From: Acinetobacter ihumii
GTDB lineage: Bacteria; Pseudomonadota; Gammaproteobacteria; Pseudomonadales; Moraxellaceae
Direction of reading: 5' to 3'
Assembly: GCF_900625095.1 (NCBI RefSeq)
Contig: NZ_LR130760.1
Span: forward strand, 3,104,322-3,168,321
DNA: 64,000 bases
This document shows positions 15,418 to 24,818 of the stretch, one piece after another. The notes beneath the pieces were generated by a model. The model had not been told where the DNA came from, made no database searches, and saw only the letters and a list, made by a program, of their open reading frames with translations. The position numbers and the translations under genes are program-made. The first letter of the stretch is position 1. Each line of letters opens with the position of its first letter.

Positions 15418-18195
15418 ATGCTTGCGAATATTAAATTTAGACATACAACTCTTGCCCAATCTGTACGTTTTATTTTAAATGTAGAGGGGATGAATAAACT
15501 CATTTGCTCAGGAGTGCTATTGAGTTTTTCTATTTCACCTCTTGTCTATGCGCAAGCACCGACATTAGAGCCAGTATCTTCTAGTTTAAGTCAAAGTTTA
15601 AAATCTGAAAATCAAATTATAGCGTCAGCACCTACACCATCAGATTCTACAGCCTCTACAACAGCACCATCTGATCTAACACCAACATCACAGCAAAATT
15701 CTGTTCATCCGTCAGGTGTCAATTCATCTGTCAATGCTACTCAAATGTCGGCTCAACAAAATGATAGTGAGGCTTTATTACAGCAACAGGAACAGATTTC
15801 CAACAAGATTGAGGCATTTAAACCGATTGAGTTTGAAGACCTTCAGGATTTGCCAGAGACTCAGGTCGATGCCAGTATGGCCAATGAGATTTTTAAAGTT
15901 GCAGAAGAAGCCAAGCAGGAAGCGGCAAATGCGAGAAGTGCAAGTCCGGCTTCAGCTCAAACCAATGTAAACAGTCCGACGCAACAAGAACTGGCACAGA
16001 TCAATCAGGCTCCTGTAAATATTGATAATCTGATGCAGGAAATTCAATCAGATAAGCAAATTGTGGTGGAAGCAAATACCTCAGGACGTACTTTAGAGGA
16101 TGTAGCTGAAGTAGAAAGTGCGCGAGATAATGAAAAGGTCGGATTTTTTAGACGTATTCTTTACAAAATTAGACCTGCACGTAATTTTAATACTGCTAAA
16201 CCAGAACCTCGTATTTCTGCCGAAGTGGTCGGCGCGCCAGACGACTTGGCAGAAAATATACGGGCTAAACTATCAAGTTATACGCAAGAAGCATTTGGAG
16301 ACTTTAACGCAGCATTACCGCAATTACGTAACCTGAGTAATCAGGCAGCGCAGGCTGTGGGCTATTACAATGCTAAATTTACTTTTGAAAAGCTCAGTGA
16401 TCGTCAGGTTAAAGTAACGGTAGTGCCGAATAATCCTGTGAAAGTCGAAGAACAAAATATTGAATTTTCTGGTGAAGGCGCAAACACACCGCAGTTCCAG
16501 GTGATTCGTTTGGTGCCAGACTTGGATGTCGGCGATATTTTGAATCATGGTCAATATGAACAAACCAAGAGTCGTATTGTAGAATCGGCATCGGACAATG
16601 GTTATTTTGATGCATATTGGCGTTTACACGATGTGCGAGTGAAGCAACCTGAAGACACCGCTGCAATTAATCTAAAATACGAAACGGGCGAACGTTATAA
16701 ATTGGGCGATGTCGAGTTTAGGATGAGTGATCCTAATAAACCTTTGCCTTTAAAAATGAAAGTCTTACGTAGCATGATGCCTTGGAAAGACGGGGATGAC
16801 TATACGTTTTGGCGTGTGAATACACTTGCAAATAATTTAACCAATGCCAGATATTTTAATTACACGCTTGTCGATACTGTTAAACCTGATCCTATTGAAA
16901 AACCACTGGAATTACCCCCTGATATCCAGACCTTGGTCGATCAACAAAGAGTTGAAGAACAACAGGTGGCTCAAATTAAACAATCGGATGCGCAATCTGG
17001 TCAGGAAGTCAAACAAAATGTAATTGATGAAAGTGAATTCGCAGGTACGAAAGAAGCAGGCGATGAAGATCAGAATTTGCGTGTCATGCGTGAGCGTCAG
17101 GAAAAAAAGCAGTCTGAAATGGAGGTATTGCAGGACAAAGCACGCCAGGAAAAGAAAGTTCCTGTCATTGTGACCTTAAATGCGGATCGTTTGAATAGTG
17201 TAGAAACGGGGATTGGTTATGGTACGGATACCGAATTTCGTATTCGTACGCAATATCGACGTGCCATTGTGAATAGTCTTGGACATTCTTTCGATGCCAA
17301 CCTTGAACTCTCTAAAATTCGTCAATCACTAGATGGTCGCTATAGCATTCCTTATAACGATCCAATTAATGACTATATCAATATTGTTGGGGGCTATGAG
17401 CGCGAAGACCGTGATGATATTGGCCCTGATGTAACACTGGAAACCGAATCTGCTGTTTTAGGTGCTGAACGGATTATTAAAAATCCATTAGGAGGTTGGC
17501 AGCATAGTTTTGGTTTTCGTTATCGTCTGGATCGCTTGACTCAACATGGTGTAGTCGACAATGACGATATTCCCGATGCTTTTAAAGTTCCAGGTTCGGA
17601 TGCAGAACAAGAAGCATTGTTGTTTGGATATGAATTATCCAAGACCATAAGTAATAATAACATTAACCCAACGCGTGGTTTTAAACAAAGCTACAAAGTT
17701 GAATTAGGCAGTGAGTCACTTTTGTCAGATGCCAACATGGCAATTTTGACTGCTGGCTGGCGTTTTATTTATTCTTTGGGTGAAAATGCAGATCATCAAT
17801 TTATTGGTCGTTCCGATTTAAGTTATATCTTTACTGATGATTTTGACAAAGTTCCTTATAATTTACGGTTCTTCGCGGGCGGTGATCAGACCATACGCGG
17901 CTTTGATTATAAGAGTCTATCCCCTGAAGAATACGGCTACAAAGTAGGTGGGCAAGCATTGGCGATTGGTTCTTTGGAATATAATTATCAATTTAAAGAT
18001 GGCTGGCGCGCTGCAATTTTTTCAGATGTGGGGAATGCTTATGATGAAAAATTTAAAAATGATACGGAATACAGTGTAGGTGTGGGCATTCGCTGGCGAT
18101 CACCGATTGGTCCGATTCGACTGGATGTTGCATCAGGAATCTCTGATGAAAACCATCCAATTCGATTGCATTTCTTTATTGGTTCACAACTTTAA
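15418..18195 (+). CDS. tamA: TamA-like outer membrane assembly protein (BamA/Omp85 superfamily)
   Basis: About 925 residues; E. coli TamA has 577. A signal peptide ends near LVYA|QAP. A Ser/Thr/Gln-rich low-complexity region covers about residues 50-245, then POTRA-like domains from about 265 (ISAEVVGAPDDLAENIRAKL). A charged Gln/Glu/Lys-rich insertion (about 500-580) lies inside the last POTRA, before VPVIVTLNADRLNSVETGIG. The 16-strand barrel follows with the VRGF-type lid-lock motif as IRGFDYKSLSP and a C-terminal strand ending FFIGSQL. TamA and TamB insert outer membrane proteins or lipids. The start at 15418 is uncertain: ATG 15490 would give a shorter 21-residue signal peptide. tamB follows after 23 nt. 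Confidence 0.9.
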   Translation: MLANIKFRHTTLAQSVRFILNVEGMNKLICSGVLLSFSISPLVYAQAPTLEPVSSSLSQSLKSENQIIASAPTPSDSTASTTAPSDLTPTSQQNSVHPSGVNSSVNATQMSAQQNDSEALLQQQEQISNKIEAFKPIEFEDLQDLPETQVDASMANEIFKVAEEAKQEAANARSASPASAQTNVNSPTQQELAQINQAPVNIDNLMQEIQSDKQIVVEANTSGRTLEDVAEVESARDNEKVGFFRRILYKIRPARNFNTAKPEPRISAEVVGAPDDLAENIRAKLSSYTQEAFGDFNAALPQLRNLSNQAAQAVGYYNAKFTFEKLSDRQVKVTVVPNNPVKVEEQNIEFSGEGANTPQFQVIRLVPDLDVGDILNHGQYEQTKSRIVESASDNGYFDAYWRLHDVRVKQPEDTAAINLKYETGERYKLGDVEFRMSDPNKPLPLKMKVLRSMMPWKDGDDYTFWRVNTLANNLTNARYFNYTLVDTVKPDPIEKPLELPPDIQTLVDQQRVEEQQVAQIKQSDAQSGQEVKQNVIDESEFAGTKEAGDEDQNLRVMRERQEKKQSEMEVLQDKARQEKKVPVIVTLNADRLNSVETGIGYGTDTEFRIRTQYRRAIVNSLGHSFDANLELSKIRQSLDGRYSIPYNDPINDYINIVGGYEREDRDDIGPDVTLETESAVLGAERIIKNPLGGWQHSFGFRYRLDRLTQHGVVDNDDIPDAFKVPGSDAEQEALLFGYELSKTISNNNINPTRGFKQSYKVELGSESLLSDANMAILTAGWRFIYSLGENADHQFIGRSDLSYIFTDDFDKVPYNLRFFAGGDQTIRGFDYKSLSPEEYGYKVGGQALAIGSLEYNYQFKDGWRAAIFSDVGNAYDEKFKNDTEYSVGVGIRWRSPIGPIRLDVASGISDENHPIRLHFFIGSQL

Positions 18196-18218
18196 AATAA
18201 ATTTGATTCAGGATTATT

Positions 18219-21200
18219 ATGGCTGACGTAGAACAACCGGCTACTCCTACACCTCCCAAAAAACGTCGCATTTTAAGAAATTTAATGCTGACTTTATTAA
18301 TTGTGATTGTATTTTTAGTTGCGGCACTTGGGGTCATGTTTACGACTGACAAAGGCAGTCAATTTTTGCTAAATCGAGTGATGGAACGTCAGCATATTTT
18401 GAGTTATGAATATGAAGGAGGCAATCTTCTACAAGGTATTATTCTTAAGAATGTCTGGGTCAAACTCAAGGATCTGGATGTCAAAATTGACAAGGCGGAT
18501 ATATCGCTTGGCTGGCGCGCCATTTTAAGTAAAGAAATTCATCTAAGCCGCGCTGATGTTCGAAATTTACAAATTATCAGTCACGCTCCGCCGACAAATG
18601 AGCCATTTAAATTTAGTGAAATAAAATTACCTTTCGTACTGCGTTTAAATCAAGCTGATGTCGATCATTTACGTATTCAGACAGTGAAATCAAAAGTCGA
18701 TTTTCACGATATTTATCTTGAGGATGCAGTCTGGTCAGGAACAGAGTTAAAGTTTGAAAATTCACGCATGAACATGGGTTATCTCGCGCTTGCCAATGCA
18801 ACAGGTCAGATGACATTTAGCGGCAAATATCCACTGAATGCCCATGCAGATTTAAAAATTCCATCATTAAAAAGTTTAAATATTGAGACCATTAAAGTCG
18901 CTGCTCGTGGCAGTCTGGATACTGTTTTGGCAGGTGTTGCGACTAATACGCCTGATTTATTAACCGGCTGGGTGGTCGTTCATCCTGTGCAAAATGGGGT
19001 GCCCATGTTTGGACAGCTCAATTTTAAAAATTATCACTGGCCATTACTGACTGAACAAAAGTTATTTTCTAAGGATGGTATTGCTAAATTTAAAGGCAAT
19101 GTTGAAAAACTTGATCTGGATCTGGCCACGGATTTGAAAGGTGAAAATATTCCAGAAGGCCAATATAGTGCGGTGATGTCTACAGATTTGGTGAATGGAC
19201 TGGATATCCGTGATTTCAATGGTCAATTGATGCAAGGTTTCGTGACTTTAGCAGGATATGTGGGTTGGCATGATCATGTAACATGGGATGTCAAAGGTCG
19301 GCTCAATCGTCTTAACCCCAAAGATAAAGTCATACCACAAGCGATTGTAGATTTTTTACCGCCATCTTTAGATGCCAACGTCACTTCTCAAGGTTCTCTT
19401 GAAAAAGGCATGGCACTCACGGCAAATCTTGACTTTGACAAATATGAGTCATGGGCAGTTAAGCTGAATCAGGCAGCTACGCCACAATCACAAAAAGCAC
19501 AACCGATGCTGCTGGATATATCTTGGAAAAATATAGACCGTGCTGTGCCATATATTGGATGGTTAAATAGCGACGATGGTCAGGTCAATCTTGCTTTGGT
19601 TGACTCTAAACAGGATATTCACATAGCAACCCATGTGCGCCCACACGAAAAAACAACCTTGCCTGCTGGAAAATACACAGCGCGTCTGGACTTAAAAGAT
19701 AATATTTTAAATGTCCCAGATTTTAGCTATCAAGCTCTACAAAAAGGTAGTTTAACGGGGCAGGCCAAAGTCGAGCTGCCTTCTGAAAAACGACAATTGA
19801 AATGGAATGCCATTTTAAATGCCAAAGACTTTAACCCGCAAAGTATCACACCTGCTGCGCCTGTAAATTTGCTCAATGGTCAAATTAAAGCCAATGGTTA
19901 TGCCAAACCAAATCAGCAAATTATTCAATTCGATGCGATTTCATTAAAAGGTCGCATGGCTAACTCAACACAAAATGAAATGGTAGAGCTTACAGGTAAA
20001 AGTACCGCAGCAATTGTGTTTAATGATGAAAAATCAGGTGGGGGATTTAAAGGTTTTGCTGTTCGTTATGATGGTGGCTTAAATGCTTTTAATCAGGGTA
20101 AGGGGCTATTAAAGTTCAATGTTTCAGGCACACCTGATTTTATTAAAATTGCTGAATTACAACACAATGGTGTCGCTGGAAAGATTTATGCATCTGGTGC
20201 AGTCAATCTTAAAAATGCGATTGGTTGGGATATTAATGCCTCATTGGTACGTTTCAAACCCCAGTATTTTGTATCGACTGTAAAGGGAGAGCTATCTGGG
20301 AATTTAAAAACACAGGGTTTATGGGCAGAACACTCAAAACGGATTAATATTGAAAAACTCAATATGGCAGGCTTTTTAAATAATAAAGTTGTCCGTGGTA
20401 TGGGGAATTTATCGATTGTACTTAATAACAATCAGAAAGGTTTTTTACCTCAGCAATTTGAAGCCAATAATTTATTTTTGGCTTATGGACAAAATCAAAT
20501 ACAGGCATCAGGAAATGCGCAAAACCTGCGTTTGAAAATCAATGCACCAGCGATGTATGAAATTTATCCGGGGTTGCGTGGTCGTACCTATGGCTATTTA
20601 AATGTTCAAGCTCAACCGCGACTAAAAGCCACAGCAAATCTAGCAGTGGATAATTTTGGTTTCGGTGATATGAGTGTGAAAAAAATTCAGATTCGGGGTG
20701 AGCTACCGACTTCGGACACCACACCCACTTCGTTAAAAGCCACACTGGATGACTTACGCCGTGGTGGTCGTCAAATTCAATATGCAGGCATCACACTTTC
20801 TGGAACGCGTAAAGCACATTTGGTTCAGTTGCAAGGCTGGAATTATTATTCCAAATTTTATGTACAGCTGGCGGGTGGCTTTAATCAGAAGAATGATTGG
20901 CTGGGACAAATCCAGCAAGGTATTTTTGACTCACGTCGTGCGGTACTCAAGCAACAGCAAAATGCTGCTGTGATTTACACGCAAGCCAGTCAGGAATTGT
21001 TTGTGGGCCAGCACTGTTGGACTAGTCAAAACAGCCAATTATGTATTGATCAACCTTTGCGTGTTAGTAAAACACGGGGCAATGTGTCTATAGCCACGCG
21101 GGATCTGGATTTAAACGATTTTGCTGCTTTCATGCCTGAAGGTTTAGCCATTACTGGTAAGCTCAATGGTTATGCTAAAGCATCATGGGCAAATGGTTCA

Positions 21201-22724
21201 CAGCCTAAGTTAGATGCTCAACTCATTACCCAAAATGGTGAAATTGGCTTGGCAGCGGCTGATCCACAAGATCCTGCATCGACATTAAATTATGATCAAC
21301 TGAGTGTGATTGCCAAGAGTGTCAGTCAGGGCTTGTTATTACGTTTAGATGTTAAAACTCCAGAAATTGGTACAGGTTATGCCAAGGTCATTATTAATCC
21401 TTATCAAACCCCGATGCCAATGAATGGTGAGGTGGCATTTAATAACGTACAGCTTAAAGTACTCAAACCGTTTATCAGCGATGTACGTTCCATGAATGGC
21501 ACATTGGCACTGGCTGGTAAGGTCAATGGTACCTTAACACAACCGCAAATTACCGGTGAATTACGTCTGAAAGATGGTGCAATCAGCATGATGTCATTGC
21601 CTATCAATTTGACCAACATTCAGTTGTATTCTTCAATCCGTCAAGACAACGCGAGCATTAACGGAGCATTTAATAGTGGTCGTGGTGTTGGTCAACTCAC
21701 TGGTAATTTTGACTGGAAGAATGATCCGCGTCTCCAACTGAATTTAAAAGGTGATAACTTACTGGTGCGCCAAGCACCGTTAATCACAGCAATTGTAACT
21801 CCTGATATATCAATGGAAGCCTATCCATTAACCAAGCGTCTAGTGGTTAATGGGAAAATAGATGTTCCACGTGCTTTAATTTCGATGCCAGAATCCACTG
21901 AACCCGTTGTTGCTGTGTCATCAGATGTAAGAATTGTAAGGGATGGACAAGATCAGCTTGCGATATTAAAAGCGGCTAAACCTTGGGATATTCGTGCTGA
22001 TGTGTCAGTGAATATTGGTAGCGAACGTGTTATTTTCCAAGGCTTTAATAGTCGTATTCCTTTGGTGGGACGTTTGAATTTATCGCAACGTGGTCTGGAA
22101 ACAGCCATGCGTGCCAGTGGTGCAATCGGGGTAAGCCAAAAAGTTAAGATTGAAGCATATGGACAAAGCCTTGACTTAAATCGTGCGATTGCGCGTTTTA
22201 ATGGACCTTTGTCTAATCCAACACTAGATGTAGATGCGACAAAATCGGTTCAGGGCAGTACAGTGGGTGTTCGTGTAACAGGAACCGCAAGTGTACCGAA
22301 TATTCAGATTTATAATGATGCTGGACTGTCAGAACAGGAAGCATTGAACGCACTTGTGACTGGACGTATCAATGAAGGAAATAGCGGTTTAAGCAATACA
22401 GCAGGTTTTAAATCGGATGTAAACAACACCATTGCGGCGGCAGGCATCAGTATGGGGTTAGGAGGAACACGTGCATTAACCAACCAGATTGGACGTACAT
22501 TTGGTCTAAGTGGTTTGGCACTTGATGCTCAAGGCACAGGAGATGACACCCAGGTCAGCTTAACGGGTTATATTACTCCTGATTTGTTTATTCGTTATGG
22601 CGTTGGAGTCTTTACACCAGTCAACAAATTAACCTTGCGTTATCAAATGAATAAGCGTATGTACCTTGAAGCAAGTCAGTCTCTGGAACGTGCTGTTGAC
22701 GTATTTTATAACTGGCGTTTTTAA
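18219..22724 (+). CDS. tamB: TamB translocation and assembly module, inner membrane component
   Basis: 1501 residues, AsmA/YdbH-like superfamily. One N-terminal membrane helix (LMLTLLIVIVFLVAALGVMF, about residues 22-41) anchors it. The rest is a periplasm-spanning beta-taco with repeated amphipathic strands. The conserved C-terminal DUF490 domain is clear: IQIYNDAGLSEQEALNALVTG, GLALDAQGTGDDTQVSLTGYI, FIRYGVGVFTPVNKLTLRYQ, YLEASQSLERAVDVFYNWRF (each quoted in part). Together with TamA it bridges the inner and outer membranes, and it is implicated in outer membrane protein insertion and phospholipid transport. It is followed by a good hairpin terminator. Confidence 0.95.
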   Translation: MADVEQPATPTPPKKRRILRNLMLTLLIVIVFLVAALGVMFTTDKGSQFLLNRVMERQHILSYEYEGGNLLQGIILKNVWVKLKDLDVKIDKADISLGWRAILSKEIHLSRADVRNLQIISHAPPTNEPFKFSEIKLPFVLRLNQADVDHLRIQTVKSKVDFHDIYLEDAVWSGTELKFENSRMNMGYLALANATGQMTFSGKYPLNAHADLKIPSLKSLNIETIKVAARGSLDTVLAGVATNTPDLLTGWVVVHPVQNGVPMFGQLNFKNYHWPLLTEQKLFSKDGIAKFKGNVEKLDLDLATDLKGENIPEGQYSAVMSTDLVNGLDIRDFNGQLMQGFVTLAGYVGWHDHVTWDVKGRLNRLNPKDKVIPQAIVDFLPPSLDANVTSQGSLEKGMALTANLDFDKYESWAVKLNQAATPQSQKAQPMLLDISWKNIDRAVPYIGWLNSDDGQVNLALVDSKQDIHIATHVRPHEKTTLPAGKYTARLDLKDNILNVPDFSYQALQKGSLTGQAKVELPSEKRQLKWNAILNAKDFNPQSITPAAPVNLLNGQIKANGYAKPNQQIIQFDAISLKGRMANSTQNEMVELTGKSTAAIVFNDEKSGGGFKGFAVRYDGGLNAFNQGKGLLKFNVSGTPDFIKIAELQHNGVAGKIYASGAVNLKNAIGWDINASLVRFKPQYFVSTVKGELSGNLKTQGLWAEHSKRINIEKLNMAGFLNNKVVRGMGNLSIVLNNNQKGFLPQQFEANNLFLAYGQNQIQASGNAQNLRLKINAPAMYEIYPGLRGRTYGYLNVQAQPRLKATANLAVDNFGFGDMSVKKIQIRGELPTSDTTPTSLKATLDDLRRGGRQIQYAGITLSGTRKAHLVQLQGWNYYSKFYVQLAGGFNQKNDWLGQIQQGIFDSRRAVLKQQQNAAVIYTQASQELFVGQHCWTSQNSQLCIDQPLRVSKTRGNVSIATRDLDLNDFAAFMPEGLAITGKLNGYAKASWANGSQPKLDAQLITQNGEIGLAAADPQDPASTLNYDQLSVIAKSVSQGLLLRLDVKTPEIGTGYAKVIINPYQTPMPMNGEVAFNNVQLKVLKPFISDVRSMNGTLALAGKVNGTLTQPQITGELRLKDGAISMMSLPINLTNIQLYSSIRQDNASINGAFNSGRGVGQLTGNFDWKNDPRLQLNLKGDNLLVRQAPLITAIVTPDISMEAYPLTKRLVVNGKIDVPRALISMPESTEPVVAVSSDVRIVRDGQDQLAILKAAKPWDIRADVSVNIGSERVIFQGFNSRIPLVGRLNLSQRGLETAMRASGAIGVSQKVKIEAYGQSLDLNRAIARFNGPLSNPTLDVDATKSVQGSTVGVRVTGTASVPNIQIYNDAGLSEQEALNALVTGRINEGNSGLSNTAGFKSDVNNTIAAAGISMGLGGTRALTNQIGRTFGLSGLALDAQGTGDDTQVSLTGYITPDLFIRYGVGVFTPVNKLTLRYQMNKRMYLEASQSLERAVDVFYNWRF

Positions 22725-22741
22725 GGATGTAATTGAAAATC

Positions 22742-22769
22742 AAAGAGCTGTTTTAACAACGGCTCTTTT
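22742..22769 (+). terminator. Terminator of tamA-tamB
   Basis: AAAGAGCTGTT pairs with AACGGCTCTTT (one G-T pair) around a TTAAC loop and is followed by a short T run, 17 nt after the tamB stop. Confidence 0.8.
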
Positions 22770-22862
22770 AATATTGTTTCTACGTTAAAAACATGCAATA
22801 GGTTTTGGAAAAACTGGCAAGATTCAGTATCATGATGCCACCAAATTAAGTACTGTGTGATG

Positions 22863-23222
22863 ATGAAAAAAGTTCTATTTCTTGTTTTGGGTCTGGCTTT
22901 GGTCGGATGTAGTGAAAAGAAACCCCTGACACCCGAAGAACAATGGCATGGTTATTGTGTCAGTATGGGGAATGCTGCACGTTCGATTATGCTTGATTAC
23001 CAAAATGGAATTGAAAAATCACAAGCGGTAGAACATGCCAAAAAAATTGAAGATGAATTTACTCGCTCATTTATTTTAAAAATTATTGATGATGTCTATG
23101 CCATGTCTAGGCAACAAGTGCAAACTGATCCTGATGCTATTCGCGAGCAGATTAGACAGCAAAAAACAGATCAATGTCTAGTCACTCCGCACGATAAAAT
23201 GCCGAATTATAAACCGTTCTAA
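22863..23222 (+). CDS. Small lipoprotein of unknown function
   Basis: About 119 residues. A lipoprotein signal peptide MKKVLFLVLGLALVGC has the lipobox LVGC, and the +2 residue is Ser, which predicts outer membrane sorting. The mature part is polar and helical (PEEQWHGYCVSMGNAARSIM; EHAKKIEDEFTRSFILKII). It has one further pair of Cys residues (YC near the N-terminus and QC near the C-terminus) that could form a disulfide. Start codons GTG 22857, ATG 22860 and ATG 22863 are in frame and all have weak ribosome-binding sites. The lysine pair favours 22863. The gene ends in its own terminator and stands alone after tamB. Confidence 0.8.
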   Translation: MKKVLFLVLGLALVGCSEKKPLTPEEQWHGYCVSMGNAARSIMLDYQNGIEKSQAVEHAKKIEDEFTRSFILKIIDDVYAMSRQQVQTDPDAIREQIRQQKTDQCLVTPHDKMPNYKPF

Positions 23223-23236
23223 GAACGGTTTTTTTA
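23212..23236 (+). terminator. Intrinsic terminator overlapping the lipoprotein stop codon
   Basis: AACCGTT-CTAAG-AACGGTT followed by seven T residues. The stop codon (23220-23222) lies in the loop. Confidence 0.9.
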
Positions 23237-23893
23237 TAGAATTTTTTGCATTAAATTGCTGAAAATAAAATTTCATCATATATTTAAGTAGAACAATTGG
23301 TTGTTATAGCAATTATACGAACTTTATAAAAGCAAAATGGTCTATATAGACTGCTGAAAAAATATGCTTAAATCAACATTAGCTAGAGTCTTAAGCAATT
23401 ATGAATCCCAACAAATCCAATGTTAGTGCTATTTCATTGATGGAAAAAGGTTAAAAAATATATTAATGACGCTGAGTGAATAGGATTTGCTATTTGAGTC
23501 ACTATTAAAAGCAAAACTTATATCGTTGAGCTGTAGGCACGAAAGCGATTTATTTCGGGTTATCATAGGAAAGGCTATGCAAATATCAACTGTAACTGTG
23601 CGACGAAAAGTACAGATGATATAGTTCAGAATTTAAACCGTACACAATAGATTATATATTTTGAAACTCACATGAGCCTATAACTTCAATCGTTCAGAAG
23701 TTAGGTATTGGCTAGCAGAAGCCGACAATGGTGGCAAGATAGCCATTAAACATCTTGGTCAAAATATCAAATTCACGACCGATACCCTATTGGGCCATGG
23801 TCATGATGAACTCAGTATTTGCGACTATCAAAAAAGATGCCGACTGAAGACAAACTCATGCTGAAAAAGTGACGACCCAGGTTGAGTAATTAT
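23237..23893. other. Gene-free, AT-rich decayed region of about 650 bp
   Basis: No intact reading frame with a start and ribosome-binding site was found on either strand. Stop codons interrupt every frame. The right third has a base composition closer to coding DNA and holds a frameshifted remnant, listed separately. A short palindrome GTCTATATAGAC is near 23340, followed by TGCTGAAAAAATATGC. The stretch marks the left edge of the accessory catabolic island. Confidence 0.5.
23676..23872 (+). pseudogene. Frameshifted gene remnant of unknown family
   Basis: Frame 23676-23864 reads without a start codon: SEVRYWLAEADNGGKIAIKH, then LGQNIKFTTDTLLGHGHDEL (contiguous in the translation). It changes frame at an A run near 23830-23835, after which the other frame reads KKMPTEDKLMLKK and stops at 23870-23872. 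The residue pattern looks coding and the second half ends like a natural C-terminus, so I take it as the 3' end of a degraded gene. I do not recognise the family. Confidence 0.35.
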
Positions 23894-24634
23894 TTAAACA
23901 ATGGTGTAGCCACCATCAATCGTGATGCAAGCACCACTCATAAAACGTGCTTCATCCGATGCCAGAAAAATCGCCAAGTCTGCGACTTCAGATGCCTCGC
24001 CAAAACGATCTAATGGAATTTTATCGGTTGGGCGGGTTTCTAGCATTTTTGCAGTCATCGGTGTGCGTATGGTTCCTGGGCAAATGGCATTAATTTTAAT
24101 GCCATGTTTGGCATACACTGCTGCCAAATGTTTGGTATAGCCAATCACCGCATGTTTAGATGCAGTATAAGACGCACCTCCCATTTGTGCGACCAATCCA
24201 GCAACAGATGCAATATTAATAATAGCACCCGAACCTTGTTCTATCATTTTGGGTAAGACCAGATTACTTAAACGAAAGACCGATTTGACATTGATGTCAA
24301 ACATTGCATCCCAAAGTTCATCTGATGTTTCTAAGCTATTAGTATATCGATCAAAAATACCTGCATTATTGAGTAAAACATCAATTCGTCCAAATTTTTC
24401 AAGGCTAAAATCAACCAGATGTTGCAGTTGATCCAGTTCGGTCACATTGACTTGACAGGCAAATGCTTCGCCACCCGCAGCGACAATCTGCGCTGCTACA
24501 CGATTGGCTTGTTCCAGATTTAAATCGGCAATCACCAATTTAGCCCCTTGTTGTGCAAAGGCCAATGCTTCTGATTCTCCCATGCCTGAAGCTGCACCCG
24601 TGATGATACAGACTTTATTTTTGAGTCTAGACAT
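23894..24634 (-). CDS. SDR-family NAD(P)-dependent oxidoreductase
   Basis: 246 residues from the ATG at 24634 (AGGA 8 nt upstream). A TTG-initiated form from 24655 is less likely. Classical short-chain dehydrogenase: the cofactor loop is TGAASGMG, the NNAG motif is LLNNAG, the catalytic Ser is in NIASVAGLV, YTASK holds the catalytic Tyr and Lys, and CPGTIRTPM is the post-catalytic motif. An acidic residue after the second strand (VIADLN) suggests NAD rather than NADP. It is divergent from the PcaU-like IclR regulator across 184 bp, and a 7-bp inverted repeat sits between them. It probably oxidises an alcohol intermediate of the same catabolic island. Confidence 0.9.
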   Translation of the reverse strand: MSRLKNKVCIITGAASGMGESEALAFAQQGAKLVIADLNLEQANRVAAQIVAAGGEAFACQVNVTELDQLQHLVDFSLEKFGRIDVLLNNAGIFDRYTNSLETSDELWDAMFDINVKSVFRLSNLVLPKMIEQGSGAIINIASVAGLVAQMGGASYTASKHAVIGYTKHLAAVYAKHGIKINAICPGTIRTPMTAKMLETRPTDKIPLDRFGEASEVADLAIFLASDEARFMSGACITIDGGYTIV

Positions 24635-24742
24635 AATACGATTCCTTGATGACAAATTCTGATCGAAGCGATGTTGACGGCATAAACGCTGCGATTTGAT
24701 GTATTCCTGTATTTAACTTACGTGCTTTGCTATTTTGGCTCT

Positions 24743-24770
24743 AGATCGTGGTTGTGATTTCAGACGATCT
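24743..24770. promoter_or_regulatory. Putative IclR operator between SDR and regulator genes
   Basis: Perfect arms AGATCGT (24743-24749) and ACGATCT (24764-24770) are separated by 14 bp. They are 49 bp before the IclR ATG and 109 bp before the SDR ATG. The position suits autoregulation and control of the divergent SDR gene. The binding protein is inferred only from adjacency. Confidence 0.4.
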
Positions 24771-24818
24771 TCAGACATACTGAGCGAACATCGGACAGGG
24801 AATGGCAGGGAAAAATAA

